From Devosia sp. FKR38 (GTDB taxonomy: Bacteria; Pseudomonadota; Alphaproteobacteria; Rhizobiales; Devosiaceae): 64,000 bases of DNA. A program made the translations under genes and the position numbers. Each line of letters opens with the position of its first letter. Within the stretch, counting starts at the first letter, position 1. The notes under the pieces were generated by a model, which ran no database searches, was not told the origin of the DNA, and saw nothing but the letters and a program-made list of their open reading frames with translations. This document shows, piece by piece, positions 55,810 to 64,000 of the stretch. The DNA lies in contig NZ_STGC01000002.1 of the NCBI RefSeq assembly GCF_005222805.1, forward strand, positions 757,836-821,835. The letters run 5' to 3'.

Positions 55810-56691
55810 TCATACCTTCTGGAAGACCGCCGGGGCGACCTGGCGCATCGTCACATTTGTGCCGATCATTGACTCAGAATGTCCTAAGATCAGGTACCCG
55901 CCGGTGCGTAGATGGCTCACCAGCCGCAGGATGACCTTCTCCTGGTCCGCCTTGTCGAAATAGATCAACACGTTGCGCAGGAAGATGACATCCACGTCCT
56001 GATCATAGGGATAGCTGGCATCCATCAGGTTCAGGCGCTGGAAACGCGTCAGCTTGCGCAGCTCGGGCACGATACGCACCTCGGGCCGCGGGCCGGGGCG
56101 TCGCGAGAACATCAGGTAGCGCTGCTGCATGGTCGCGGGCACGGGTGCAATCTGGTCGCTGGGGTAGACCCCCCGCGCGGCCTGCTCGAGCACATTGGTG
56201 GAAATGTCGGTGCCCAAGATGGCGAAGCGAAAATCGTTGCGCTGGGCCGCCAGGTCCGACAGCACCATGGCCAGAGTATAGGCCTCTGCCCCTGTTGAGC
56301 TGGCCGCGCTCCAGATCTTGAGCAGCGGGTTGCGCTCCCGGCTGCGCAAGCCCAGCAGGTCGGGCACCAGCCGCTCCCGGAGCAGGTCAAAATGCTCGGG
56401 TTCGCGGAAGAAATCGGTCTTGTTGGTGGTGACGGCGTTGATCAGATGGACGCGCTCGGCCACCAGACCGTCGCGCTGAAACAGATGCAGCGCATATTCG
56501 TCCAGGCTCGACAGGCCCAGCGCACGAACGCGCTTGCGCAGGCGTCCTTCCACCATCAGGCGCTTGCCGGGCGGCAGCTTGATGCCGACCTCGGCGCCAA
56601 TCAGATCGGAGATGCGCTTGAAGTCACGCGTTGACAGGTGATCGTTATCGCTTGTGGCGGTGGCTTGAATATCGTGAGCGCGCAGGGACAC
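55810..56691 (-). CDS. cheR: chemotaxis protein methyltransferase CheR
   Basis: Methylates receptor glutamates with S-adenosylmethionine. 293 residues: N-terminal helical domain ([32 protein letters not shown]) and SAM-binding domain with [34 protein letters not shown] and [11 protein letters not shown]. It lies 10 bp before cheB. The beta-subdomain that binds tethers appears present, so pentapeptide-dependent docking is possible. Confidence 0.95.
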   Translation of the reverse strand: MSLRAHDIQATATSDNDHLSTRDFKRISDLIGAEVGIKLPPGKRLMVEGRLRKRVRALGLSSLDEYALHLFQRDGLVAERVHLINAVTTNKTDFFREPEHFDLLRERLVPDLLGLRSRERNPLLKIWSAASSTGAEAYTLAMVLSDLAAQRNDFRFAILGTDISTNVLEQAARGVYPSDQIAPVPATMQQRYLMFSRRPGPRPEVRIVPELRKLTRFQRLNLMDASYPYDQDVDVIFLRNVLIYFDKADQEKVILRLVSHLRTGGYLILGHSESMIGTNVTMRQVAPAVFQKV

Positions 56692-56742
56692 GGCAATACT
56701 CCGGGAAGAGGCGGCACGCGATTAGCTCGCGTGCCGGGACGA

Positions 56743-57204
56743 TCAGGCGGCCTCGGTCAACATCTGGACCGAGCCAAGCAGGCGCTCGAGATCAAGCACG
56801 GTGACAAAGCGTCCGTTGCGCCGGCCGATACCGGCGATGCAACGTCCGCTCCAGCTGCCATTGACGGAAGGTGGCGGGTCGAGGTCGGCTTCATCGAGCA
56901 CCGTGACCTCGAACACGCGGTCTGCCCGCAGGCCGAGCTTGAGTTCGCCGTGCTGACCCGCCAGGGTCAGCACGATGATGCGGGTGTTCTCATTGTCTGC
57001 TGCCTCAGGCAGACCCAGGGCCAGCCGCAGATCGACCACCGGAATGCCCTGGCCGCGCACGTCGATCATGCCCAGCAGGGTATCGGGGGCCTGCGGCAAC
57101 CGTGCGATGGGCCGCATGTCCAGGATCTCCTGGACCTTCTCAACGGGTGCTGCGAAGAGTTCTTCGCAGACGCCCAGGGTGACATATTGAGCCTGTTCAG
57201 CCAT
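56743..57204 (-). CDS. cheW: chemotaxis coupling protein CheW (second)
   Basis: 153 residues, one CheW domain. YVTLGVCEELFAAPVEKVQEILDMRPIARLPQAPDTLLGMIDVRGQGIPVVDLRLALGLP is the core; couples receptors to CheA. It follows the second receptor gene by 12 bp. It differs enough from the other CheW here that they may serve different receptors. Confidence 0.93.
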   Translation of the reverse strand: MAEQAQYVTLGVCEELFAAPVEKVQEILDMRPIARLPQAPDTLLGMIDVRGQGIPVVDLRLALGLPEAADNENTRIIVLTLAGQHGELKLGLRADRVFEVTVLDEADLDPPPSVNGSWSGRCIAGIGRRNGRFVTVLDLERLLGSVQMLTEAA

Positions 57205-57216
57205 GGTGCGCTCCGA

Positions 57217-59046
57217 TCATGCCGCGCCGCGGCGGCTGAACTCGCCATCGAGGTCGTCCTGGCCATCGTCGAGATCGAGATCAAAGCCACCACCACCCGT
57301 GCGACCCTTCTTGCCGGCGTCAGACTTTGCCGCGGCCATGTGGGGCGATTTGGCCATAACGGCGTCGCGCAGGCCGGCGCCGCGGGCCTTTGCCTTGGCG
57401 GCTGCGGGGGCCGTCAAGGCACGATGGGCTGAACCAGCCTCGATGCGGAAGTAGCTGATCGCGGCCTGCAGCTGCTCGGCCTGGGTGGCCAGCTCTTCGG
57501 AAGTCGCCGACATTTCTTCGGCGGCCGAGGTGTTCTGCTGGGTTACCTTGTCGAGCTGCTGGATGGCGGTGTTGATCTGGGCGGCACCGGCATTCTGTTC
57601 GCGGCTGCCGGCGGAAATCTCTTCCACCAGTTCAGCGGTGCGCTGGATATCGGGGACCAGCTTGCCGAGCATTTCGCCGGCAGACTGAGCGGCCTTGACC
57701 GTGGTGCCCGACAGGGTCGAGATCTCGGCTGCGGCGGCCTGGCTGCGTTCGGCCAGCTTGCGCACTTCAGAAGCCACCACGGCAAAGCCGCGGCCATGTT
57801 CGCCGGCACGGGCAGCTTCCACTGCGGCGTTGAGAGCGAGCAGATCGGTCTGGCGGGCGATTTCCTGCACGACCATGATCTTTTCAGCGATGGTCTGCAT
57901 GGCATTGACGGCGTTGTTGACGGCTTCGCCGGAAGCGATGGCGTCGGCTGCGGACTGGCGGGCGATCTTTTCGGTCTGGCTGGCGTTGTCCGCCGACTGC
58001 TTGATCGTCGCCGCCATTTCTTCCATCGAGGCCGAAGCCTCTTCGGTCGAGGAGGCCTGCTCGGTTGCGCCCTGGCTTAGCTGTTCAGCCGTTGCCGACA
58101 TTTCCTGGGAGCCAGCCGAGACGTTGTTGGCCGAAGCGATGGCGTCGGCGATGACCTCGCGCAGCTTTTCGACCATGCGCAGCAGGGCGATGCCGAGCGT
58201 GTCCTTGTCCGACAGGGGCTTTGGCGTGACGGTCAGGTCGCCGCTGGCGATCTGGTCGGCCAGCGTTGCCGTGGTCCGCAGGTTGTCGGTCATGACGTTG
58301 ACCGTATCGACAAGGTCCTTGATCTCGTCATTGCTCTTGACTTCGACGCGTTGGTCGAGATCGCCAAGGGCAACGGCGCTGACCACCTGCTTGACGCGGC
58401 TGAGGCCGCGGGTGATGCCCAGAATGATCCAGAAGGCCGTCAGCGCTGCGATGACAGTGGCAGCCAGCAGCGAGGAAATCACCAATGTGGTGGCCAGGCT
58501 GTAGAGCGCATCACCTTCGTTGCTGGCCTTTTCGGCGCCGGCTGCATTGAGCGCAACGAGCTTGGTCAGATCGGCAGACAGTTCGTTGAACAGCTGCAGC
58601 GCCTCACCGTTGTAAACCTGCAGTGCGGCATCGTTCTGATTGGACGATGACAGAGCAAACCCGCGCTCATGCTGCAGCAGATATCGATCCATGCTCTTGG
58701 CGAACTGGTCATAGAGCGCCTGTTCCTCCGGGCTGGAGATCAGCTTCTCGTAGGTGGCCCGAAGTTCGCTGATGCTGGCGATATTGGCGTCAACGCTGGC
58801 CGCCCAGGTCCGCATTCCAGCTTCATCGGTCAGCGTCAGATGCTGCAGTTCGGCCACCCGGAGATCGGAGGTAAGGGTGTTCAGACGATTCACGGCGTCG
58901 ACACTTGGCAGCCAGTTCTGGGCGATCTCAGTGGATTTGGCGTTGATCTGCTGCATCTGGTAAAGGCCGAACAGGCCTATTGCACCCATCAACAGCACCA
59001 GAGCGCCGAAAGCTGCGATCAGCTTGACTTTTATAGTTAATCTCAT
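57217..59046 (-). CDS. methyl-accepting chemotaxis protein, four-helix-bundle sensor
   Basis: 609 residues. Helix 1 (about 7-29), periplasmic 4HB_MCP-like helical sensor (30-185), helix 2 (about 187-210), HAMP (211-265), second HAMP-like segment, signalling hairpin with [40 protein letters not shown], then a flexible C-terminal region ending [23 protein letters not shown]. The signalling half is almost identical to that of the next receptor. No NWETF tail. 128 bp separate it from the other receptor gene. Confidence 0.93.
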   Translation of the reverse strand: MRLTIKVKLIAAFGALVLLMGAIGLFGLYQMQQINAKSTEIAQNWLPSVDAVNRLNTLTSDLRVAELQHLTLTDEAGMRTWAASVDANIASISELRATYEKLISSPEEQALYDQFAKSMDRYLLQHERGFALSSSNQNDAALQVYNGEALQLFNELSADLTKLVALNAAGAEKASNEGDALYSLATTLVISSLLAATVIAALTAFWIILGITRGLSRVKQVVSAVALGDLDQRVEVKSNDEIKDLVDTVNVMTDNLRTTATLADQIASGDLTVTPKPLSDKDTLGIALLRMVEKLREVIADAIASANNVSAGSQEMSATAEQLSQGATEQASSTEEASASMEEMAATIKQSADNASQTEKIARQSAADAIASGEAVNNAVNAMQTIAEKIMVVQEIARQTDLLALNAAVEAARAGEHGRGFAVVASEVRKLAERSQAAAAEISTLSGTTVKAAQSAGEMLGKLVPDIQRTAELVEEISAGSREQNAGAAQINTAIQQLDKVTQQNTSAAEEMSATSEELATQAEQLQAAISYFRIEAGSAHRALTAPAAAKAKARGAGLRDAVMAKSPHMAAAKSDAGKKGRTGGGGFDLDLDDGQDDLDGEFSRRGAA

Positions 59047-59174
59047 CTCTCAAACCTTCTGTGTCTATACAGGCAGTTCTCTGCCGTAAGTCGATGATGT
59101 CGTGACTGCTTTGCGATTGGTGCTGGCTATTGGGGGCCACGCGCCATGGCGTGGCCCCGATTAGTCAGGGGTTG

Positions 59175-61274
59175 TCAGGCCGCGCCGCGGCGGCTGAACT
59201 CGCCGTCAAGGTCGTCGTGGCCGTCGTCGAGGTCGAGGTCAAAGCCGCCACTGCTGGAAGCCGCCTTCTTGCCGCCAGCAGGCTTGCTGGCGCTGAGGTG
59301 GGGGGACTTGGCCATGATGGCGTCGCGCATGCGGGCATCGGCGGCCTTGGGCTTGCGGGCTGCCACGGCTGTGTTCTGCGCGCTGCCATCGATGCGGAAG
59401 TAGCTGATCACGGACTGCAGCTGCTCGGCCTGGCTGGCCAGCTCTTCGGAGGTCGCCGACATTTCTTCGGCGGCCGAGGTGTTCTGCTGGGTCACCTTGT
59501 CGAGCTGCTGGATGGCGGTGTTGATCTGGGCGGCACCGGCATTCTGCTCACGGCTGCCGGCGGAGATTTCTTCCACCAGTTCAGCGGTGCGCTGGATATC
59601 GGGCACCAGCTTGCCGAGCATTTCGCCGGCAGACTGAGCGGCCTTGACCGTGGTGCCCGACAGGGTCGAGATTTCGGCTGCGGCGGCCTGGCTGCGTTCA
59701 GCCAGCTTGCGCACTTCGGAGGCCACAACCGCGAAGCCACGACCATGTTCACCGGCACGAGCGGCTTCCACCGCAGCGTTGAGGGCGAGCAGATCGGTCT
59801 GGCGGGCGATTTCCTGCACGACCATGATCTTTTCGGCGATGGTCTGCATGGCGTTGACGGCGCTGTTGACGGCTTCGCCAGAGGCGATGGCGTCGGCAGC
59901 GGACTGGCGGGCGATCTTTTCGGTCTGGCTGGCGTTGTCGGCCGACTGCTTGATGGTGGAGGCCATTTCTTCCATCGAGGCCGAAGCCTCTTCGGTCGAG
60001 GAGGCCTGTTCGGTCGAGCCCTGGCTGAGCTGTTCAGCGGTGGCCGAGAGTTCCTGGCTGCCGGCGGCGACGTTGCGGACGGCACTGGTCACTTCGCCGA
60101 CGATCTCGCGCAGCTTGGCAGTCATGCCATTGAGGGCCTTGATCAGATCGCCCACTTCATCGTCGGACTTGACGTCCGAGGTGGCGCTGAGGTTGCCATT
60201 GGCCACTTCAGTGGCGAGCTGCACGGCGCTGGACATGGCGCGGGTGATCGACAGCACAATCCAGGTGGCGGCGACGCCGGCGATGGCGGCCGAGCCGATC
60301 AGCAGGGCGATCAGCAGCATGCGGCTCTGCTCGTACAGCGCGGTGGCGTCGCTGGTGGCCTTGGCCATCTGCTCATTGTTCAGGTCGATGACGACATTGA
60401 GTTCGTCGACGGACTTGAGGCGTGCCGTGCGGCCCTCGTTGTTGGCGAGCTGGGACGCGAAGTAATTGCCATTCTCAAGCGCAACGTCGCGCGCTTTGAG
60501 GAGTTCGGGCATCCAGGCATTCATCTGTTCGTTGAAGGTGCGGAATGCGGCGGCCTCGCTGACCGGGATCAGGGCGCTGAGGGCCTGTGCCTCGGCGGTG
60601 AGGCTGGCGGCGTTGGCGTCGACGGTTTCCGAATAGCCCGCCTGCAGTGCCGGATCATCCATGGACAGGATCACGTTCCGCACGTCCCGGGCCAGGCCGA
60701 TCATCGCGGTCTCCAGACGCAGCAAGCGACCAAAAGCCTGCACGGATGCCGGATCGGCGGCCGCTGACAGGCGCTCCTCGAGCCGCTTGTCGATGCCTGT
60801 GGCAGTCTCCATAGCCTTTGCCTGCAGAGCGCGGGCGGATTCCACCTGGTTGCGCGCCACGACCGCAGAATTCTTGTCGGACAGGTCCTCAACCTGGTTG
60901 TGCAGGGCCATGAAGGTGTTCCAGGCCGCGCGATAGGCCTCGACGGCCGGCTTGCCGGCATCGCTGGACAGATCGAAGAGCTTTTGCACTTCGGCCTGCA
61001 GGCTGGCCTCTTCGGTCGCGATGGTTTCGCCCAAGGCCTTCATTTCGTCGGCCGTGCTGGCCAGGATGTAGTTCTTCTCGTCCCGCGCAATGCGCAGGGA
61101 GCGGGCGTTGATGCTGGCCGCGGTCTGCACGCGCTGCACATTGCCCTCGACAATCCGCTGCATGGAGTCGTTGAGGGCCCCCAGGTTCTGGATGCCCATG
61201 AACATCCCGACGCCGGTCATGGCGACAATCACCGCAAAGGTGGTGGCCAGTTTTGTCTTGATGGTTAGTCTCAC
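59175..61274 (-). CDS. methyl-accepting chemotaxis protein, long helical sensor
   Basis: 699 residues. Its periplasmic part (about 30-315) is roughly twice the size of the other receptor's and wholly helical, consistent with a bimodular helical bundle (HBM-like) sensor. HAMP and the signalling hairpin follow and match the receptor downstream almost residue for residue, as does the tail [23 protein letters not shown]. Overlaps the upstream cheW by 4 nt. Confidence 0.93.
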   Translation of the reverse strand: MRLTIKTKLATTFAVIVAMTGVGMFMGIQNLGALNDSMQRIVEGNVQRVQTAASINARSLRIARDEKNYILASTADEMKALGETIATEEASLQAEVQKLFDLSSDAGKPAVEAYRAAWNTFMALHNQVEDLSDKNSAVVARNQVESARALQAKAMETATGIDKRLEERLSAAADPASVQAFGRLLRLETAMIGLARDVRNVILSMDDPALQAGYSETVDANAASLTAEAQALSALIPVSEAAAFRTFNEQMNAWMPELLKARDVALENGNYFASQLANNEGRTARLKSVDELNVVIDLNNEQMAKATSDATALYEQSRMLLIALLIGSAAIAGVAATWIVLSITRAMSSAVQLATEVANGNLSATSDVKSDDEVGDLIKALNGMTAKLREIVGEVTSAVRNVAAGSQELSATAEQLSQGSTEQASSTEEASASMEEMASTIKQSADNASQTEKIARQSAADAIASGEAVNSAVNAMQTIAEKIMVVQEIARQTDLLALNAAVEAARAGEHGRGFAVVASEVRKLAERSQAAAAEISTLSGTTVKAAQSAGEMLGKLVPDIQRTAELVEEISAGSREQNAGAAQINTAIQQLDKVTQQNTSAAEEMSATSEELASQAEQLQSVISYFRIDGSAQNTAVAARKPKAADARMRDAIMAKSPHLSASKPAGGKKAASSSGGFDLDLDDGHDDLDGEFSRRGAA

Positions 61275-61771
61275 GATGCAGACCTTTCTTCTGATGCTGC
61301 CGAGGACGGGCTTCTGCCCCCCTGCGTTTCAAAAATTTTTCCCAGATTGGGGATAATGATGAAGCCGCCATTGCGCTTGCCGATGCCGCGAATGAACTCG
61401 GGGCGCCAGCGCATGCCGACCTTTGGTGCGTCCTCAATGGAGGCCGCTTCAATGTCCGTAACGTCGTGCACCTTGTCGGCCAGGATGCCGGCAACGGTGG
61501 GTTCGCCATCGATGGTGACTTCCATCACCACGATGCGGGTGTCCTGGTCGGGCTCGGGGCGGTCCATGCCAAACATCACGCGCAGATCGGCCAGGGGCAC
61601 GACGCGGCCCCGGACATTGATCAGCCCGCTGACGAAGGGCGAGGCATTGGGCACCTCGGTGATCGGCACGAGATCGAGGATCTCGCGCACGTTTTCGGCC
61701 TCGACGGCAAACAGCTCGTCCTGCAGGCGCAGCGTGAGCGCCTTCATCGAGCCGGTCTGGATGCTGCTCAT
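61271..61771 (-). CDS. cheW: chemotaxis coupling protein CheW (first)
   Basis: 166 residues. Core [61 protein letters not shown], with [20 protein letters not shown] near the end. The C-terminal ~15 residues are Ser-rich and non-conserved. Overlaps cheA upstream and the receptor gene downstream by 4 nt each, so stoichiometry is translationally linked. Confidence 0.94.
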   Translation of the reverse strand: MSSIQTGSMKALTLRLQDELFAVEAENVREILDLVPITEVPNASPFVSGLINVRGRVVPLADLRVMFGMDRPEPDQDTRIVVMEVTIDGEPTVAGILADKVHDVTDIEAASIEDAPKVGMRWRPEFIRGIGKRNGGFIIIPNLGKIFETQGGRSPSSAASEERSAS

Positions 61772-63834
61772 GCTGCTCTCCCCTGGTCGACATAGCCCTG
61801 GCCGAAGGCGACCAGATGCGAGGTGTCGAGAATAAGTGCGACGGTGCCGTCGCCCAGGATGGTCGCGCCGGAGAACGACTTGATGGACGAGTGCAGCTTG
61901 CTGAGCTGCTTGATGACGGTCTGGTTGTTGCCGATGATCTGGTCGACCACCAGGCCGACCCGGCCTTCGCCGGAGGAGACGATGACCACCTTCTGGTGAG
62001 GATCGGCGGGGGCGGTGGTGCCGAAGACCTCGCGCAGCCGCAGGAAGGGCACCAGGCTGCCGCGGATGTCGAGGAAGTTGCGGCCCCGTGCATTGGCTTC
62101 AATGCCCTCGGGCAGCTCGACACATTCCTCCACGGCCGCCAGCGGGATGGTGAAGCGGCCGTTGCCGACCCGCACCAGCATGCCATCGATGATGGCCAGC
62201 GTCAGCGGCAGGCGTAGCGTCATGCTCGACCCCTGGCCAGGCGTGGTGGCGACATCGATGCTGCCGCGCAGGCCGTCGATGGTGCGCTTGACCACGTCCA
62301 TGCCCACGCCGCGCCCGGAGAGCGAGGTCACTTCCTTGGCCGTGGAGAAGCCGGGGGCAAAGATCATCTGCCAGAGGTCCTGGTCGGCGATCTTGGCGTC
62401 GGGCGCCAGCAGGCCGGCCTCTTCGGCCTTGGCCCGGATGCGTTCGGCATTGAGTCCGGCGCCGTCGTCGGTGACCGAGATGGCCACTTCGGCACCGGCA
62501 TAGACGGCCGAGAGCCGCACCGTGCCCTGCGCCGGCTTTCCGGCGGCCAGGCGCTTGTCGGCGCTTTCCAGGCCATGGTCGACCGAATTGCGGATCAGGT
62601 GCACCAGCGGATCGGCCAGGCGCTCGATCATGGTCTTGTCCAGCTCGGTGTCCTCACCGGTGGTGATGAACTCGATTTCCTTGCCCAGATCGCGCGACAG
62701 GTCATGCACCAGTCGGCGGAAGCGGCTGAACAGGGTGCCGATGGGCACCATGCGGATGCCCATGGTGGTGTCGCGCAGGCCCGAGCTCAGGCGTTCGAGT
62801 TCCTCGGCGATGGTCTTGAGATTGCCGTCGCTGCTCATGTTGGCAATCTGGGTCAGGCGCGCCTGGGCAATCACCAGTTCGCCAACCCGATCCATCAGCT
62901 CGTCGAGGCGTTCGGCATCGACGCGCATGGAGGAGGAGGCGGGCCGGTCTGAGCCGGATGCGCCGTCGGGCTCGGCCGTCTTGGTCGGCTTGGCCTTGGC
63001 ATGGACAGGTGCCGCCTGGGCCGGGGCAGGCATGGCGGGCTCGGGCCGTTGTGCCGCCGCTTCGGGCGCGGCTATTGCCGGCGCGGACACCGGCGTGGCT
63101 GCGACTTGCCCGGGTTCGTCGAGCAGCGGCTCGACCGAGAGCTCCATGCCGTCCTTGAGGAACAGGAAGACATCATCAATGGCTTCGCGCGGATCGGCGC
63201 TGACCAGATCGACCTGCCAGCCCAGATAGGGCACTTCGGGATCGATGACGTCGAGCCCGGGAATGGTATCGGTCAGTGCCTTGATGGTGCAGGGGCCGAT
63301 GGCCTTGATCTCGTCGAGCAGCAGCAGGGGATTGGTGCCATAGACCAGTGCATCGGCCGGGAGGCGGAAGCGGATGCGCCAGCGGCCCTCTGCCGCGCTG
63401 GGCTGGCTGGCTGCTGCGGGGGCTTCAGGTGCCGGTGCCTCTGGGATCTCGGCTGTCGCCGATGTTCCCGCGATGGTGGCGCGCAGGGCATCCAGAATGG
63501 CGTCGCCACCGGCATGGGTCTGGTCGGGCTGTTCGATCAGCTTGTGGATATGGTCCTTGGCGTCGAGGGCCACAGCGATCAGGGCCGGGGTGGCCGAGCT
63601 CTGGCCCTTGCGCACCTGATCGAATGCGGTTTCGAACTCGTGCACAAAGGCGGCCACGGCGGTGAACCCGAACATGGCGCCCGAGCCCTTGATGGTGTGC
63701 AGGGCGCGGAAGGTCGAATTGACCAGATCGTCATTGCCAGGGTTCTGTTCCAGATCGAGCAGGCCCAGCTCGAGCTGCTCAAGCAGTTCGCGGGCCTCCT
63801 GCCGGAAGGTCTCATTGGGGTCTGAAAAGCTCAT
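61768..63834 (-). CDS. cheA: chemotaxis histidine kinase CheA
   Basis: Autophosphorylates and passes phosphate to CheY and CheB. 688 residues: HPt/P1 (about 1-105, phospho-His in ALHTIKGSGAMFG), a linker, a small alpha/beta domain (about 150-235), a Pro/Ala-rich linker, dimerisation P3 (MRVDAERLDELMDRVGELVI), ATPase P4 (HLIRNSVDHGLES N box, DDGAGLN G1, GRGVGMDVV G2), and CheW-like P5 (about 555-685). Its ATG overlaps the cheY stop (ATGA). All catalytic boxes are intact. Confidence 0.97.
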   Translation of the reverse strand: MSFSDPNETFRQEARELLEQLELGLLDLEQNPGNDDLVNSTFRALHTIKGSGAMFGFTAVAAFVHEFETAFDQVRKGQSSATPALIAVALDAKDHIHKLIEQPDQTHAGGDAILDALRATIAGTSATAEIPEAPAPEAPAAASQPSAAEGRWRIRFRLPADALVYGTNPLLLLDEIKAIGPCTIKALTDTIPGLDVIDPEVPYLGWQVDLVSADPREAIDDVFLFLKDGMELSVEPLLDEPGQVAATPVSAPAIAAPEAAAQRPEPAMPAPAQAAPVHAKAKPTKTAEPDGASGSDRPASSSMRVDAERLDELMDRVGELVIAQARLTQIANMSSDGNLKTIAEELERLSSGLRDTTMGIRMVPIGTLFSRFRRLVHDLSRDLGKEIEFITTGEDTELDKTMIERLADPLVHLIRNSVDHGLESADKRLAAGKPAQGTVRLSAVYAGAEVAISVTDDGAGLNAERIRAKAEEAGLLAPDAKIADQDLWQMIFAPGFSTAKEVTSLSGRGVGMDVVKRTIDGLRGSIDVATTPGQGSSMTLRLPLTLAIIDGMLVRVGNGRFTIPLAAVEECVELPEGIEANARGRNFLDIRGSLVPFLRLREVFGTTAPADPHQKVVIVSSGEGRVGLVVDQIIGNNQTVIKQLSKLHSSIKSFSGATILGDGTVALILDTSHLVAFGQGYVDQGRAA

Positions 63835-64000
63835 GCGCCGGTGACCTTTTTGATGACGGCCAGCAGCTGATCCTGCTTGAAGGGCTTGACGATCCAGCCG
63901 GTGGCGCCGGCCTCCTTGGCCTGACGCTTGAGTTCCTCGTCGGACTCAGTGGTCAGCAGGATGATCGGGATGCCCTTGCTGGAGGGGTGCTGGCGGTATT
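63831..64000 (-). CDS. cheY: response regulator CheY (5' end beyond window)
   Basis: The last 55 codons of a single-domain receiver: LLTTESDEELKRQAKEAGATGWIVKPFKQDQLLAVIKKVTGA. The conserved Thr (IILLTT) and Lys-Pro (VKPF) of CheY are present; the phospho-acceptor Asp lies outside the window. Its stop overlaps the cheA start by 3 bases. Expected to carry the signal to the motor. Confidence 0.9.
   Translation of the reverse strand, partial: YRQHPSSKGIPIILLTTESDEELKRQAKEAGATGWIVKPFKQDQLLAVIKKVTGA

Overview
This is a GC-rich (roughly 65%) chromosomal segment from an alphaproteobacterium of the order Hyphomicrobiales, most probably Devosia or a close relative. That placement is inferred from gene order and protein style: the atpHAGDC operon without atpB/E/F, type-2 argC, K+-independent hppA, the run rplU-rpmA-GNATs-obgE-proB-proA-nadD-rsfS-rlmH-envC-ctpA-DUF610-rppH, and Rhizobiales-type intergenic repeats. 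It is not proven here. No prophage, insertion sequence, CRISPR array or rRNA operon was seen; there is one tRNA (Ser, anticodon CGA).

Layout. 1-8.6 kb: the 5' part of asd behind a good promoter and a Thr/Lys-rich leader ORF; an HI0933-type flavoprotein; two PagL-like outer-membrane proteins; a luciferase-like flavin oxidoreductase; a membrane diguanylate cyclase; a two-gene membrane operon with a ClpP-fold protein. 8.6-10.7 kb: a lower-GC patch carrying a DUF488 protein and a convergent unknown protein. 10.7-16.4 kb: GNAT, deoD, argC, yggT, yggU and the proton-pumping pyrophosphatase hppA. 16.4-18.2 kb: small unknown genes and a DUF559 endonuclease-like gene flanked by two of the three copies of a ~115-bp BIME/MITE-like repeat. 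18.2-25.7 kb: RibD-like reductase, CPT-like kinase, ppa, universal stress protein, two secreted unknowns (one with five Cys-pair repeats), a DMT exporter with a candidate attenuator leader, xerC and an omptin-family protease. 25.8-33.2 kb: priA and the F1 ATP synthase operon. 33.4-38.3 kb: two chemoreceptors with a free-standing periplasmic Cache protein between them. 38.4-51.5 kb: a long minus-strand housekeeping run (racemase, rppH, DUF610, ctpA, envC-like, rlmH, rsfS, nadD, proA, proB, obgE, three tandem GNATs, rpmA, rplU). 51.7-52.8 kb: a secreted metallo-beta-lactamase-fold protein and tRNA-Ser. 52.9-64 kb: a compact, translationally coupled chemotaxis operon read cheY-cheA-cheW-mcp-mcp-cheW-cheR-cheB-soluble receptor.

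How genes work together. hppA and ppa are two ways of handling pyrophosphate; atpHAGDC makes the F1 head; rsfS, obgE, rlmH, rplU and rpmA all concern the large ribosomal subunit; proB/proA, argC and asd are amino-acid biosynthesis. The chemotaxis operon encodes a full excitation and adaptation set (CheA, CheW x2, CheY, CheR, CheB), and one distant receptor ends in a -DWNEF tail that fits the CheR/CheB tether consensus.

Most interesting leads: the DUF559 gene and its flanking repeats; the leader ORF and two mutually exclusive hairpins in front of the DMT exporter; the leader ORF in front of asd; the five-repeat secreted protein with invariant Cys spacing; the omptin with conserved catalytic residues; and the shared DDLD-type tails of the che-operon receptors.
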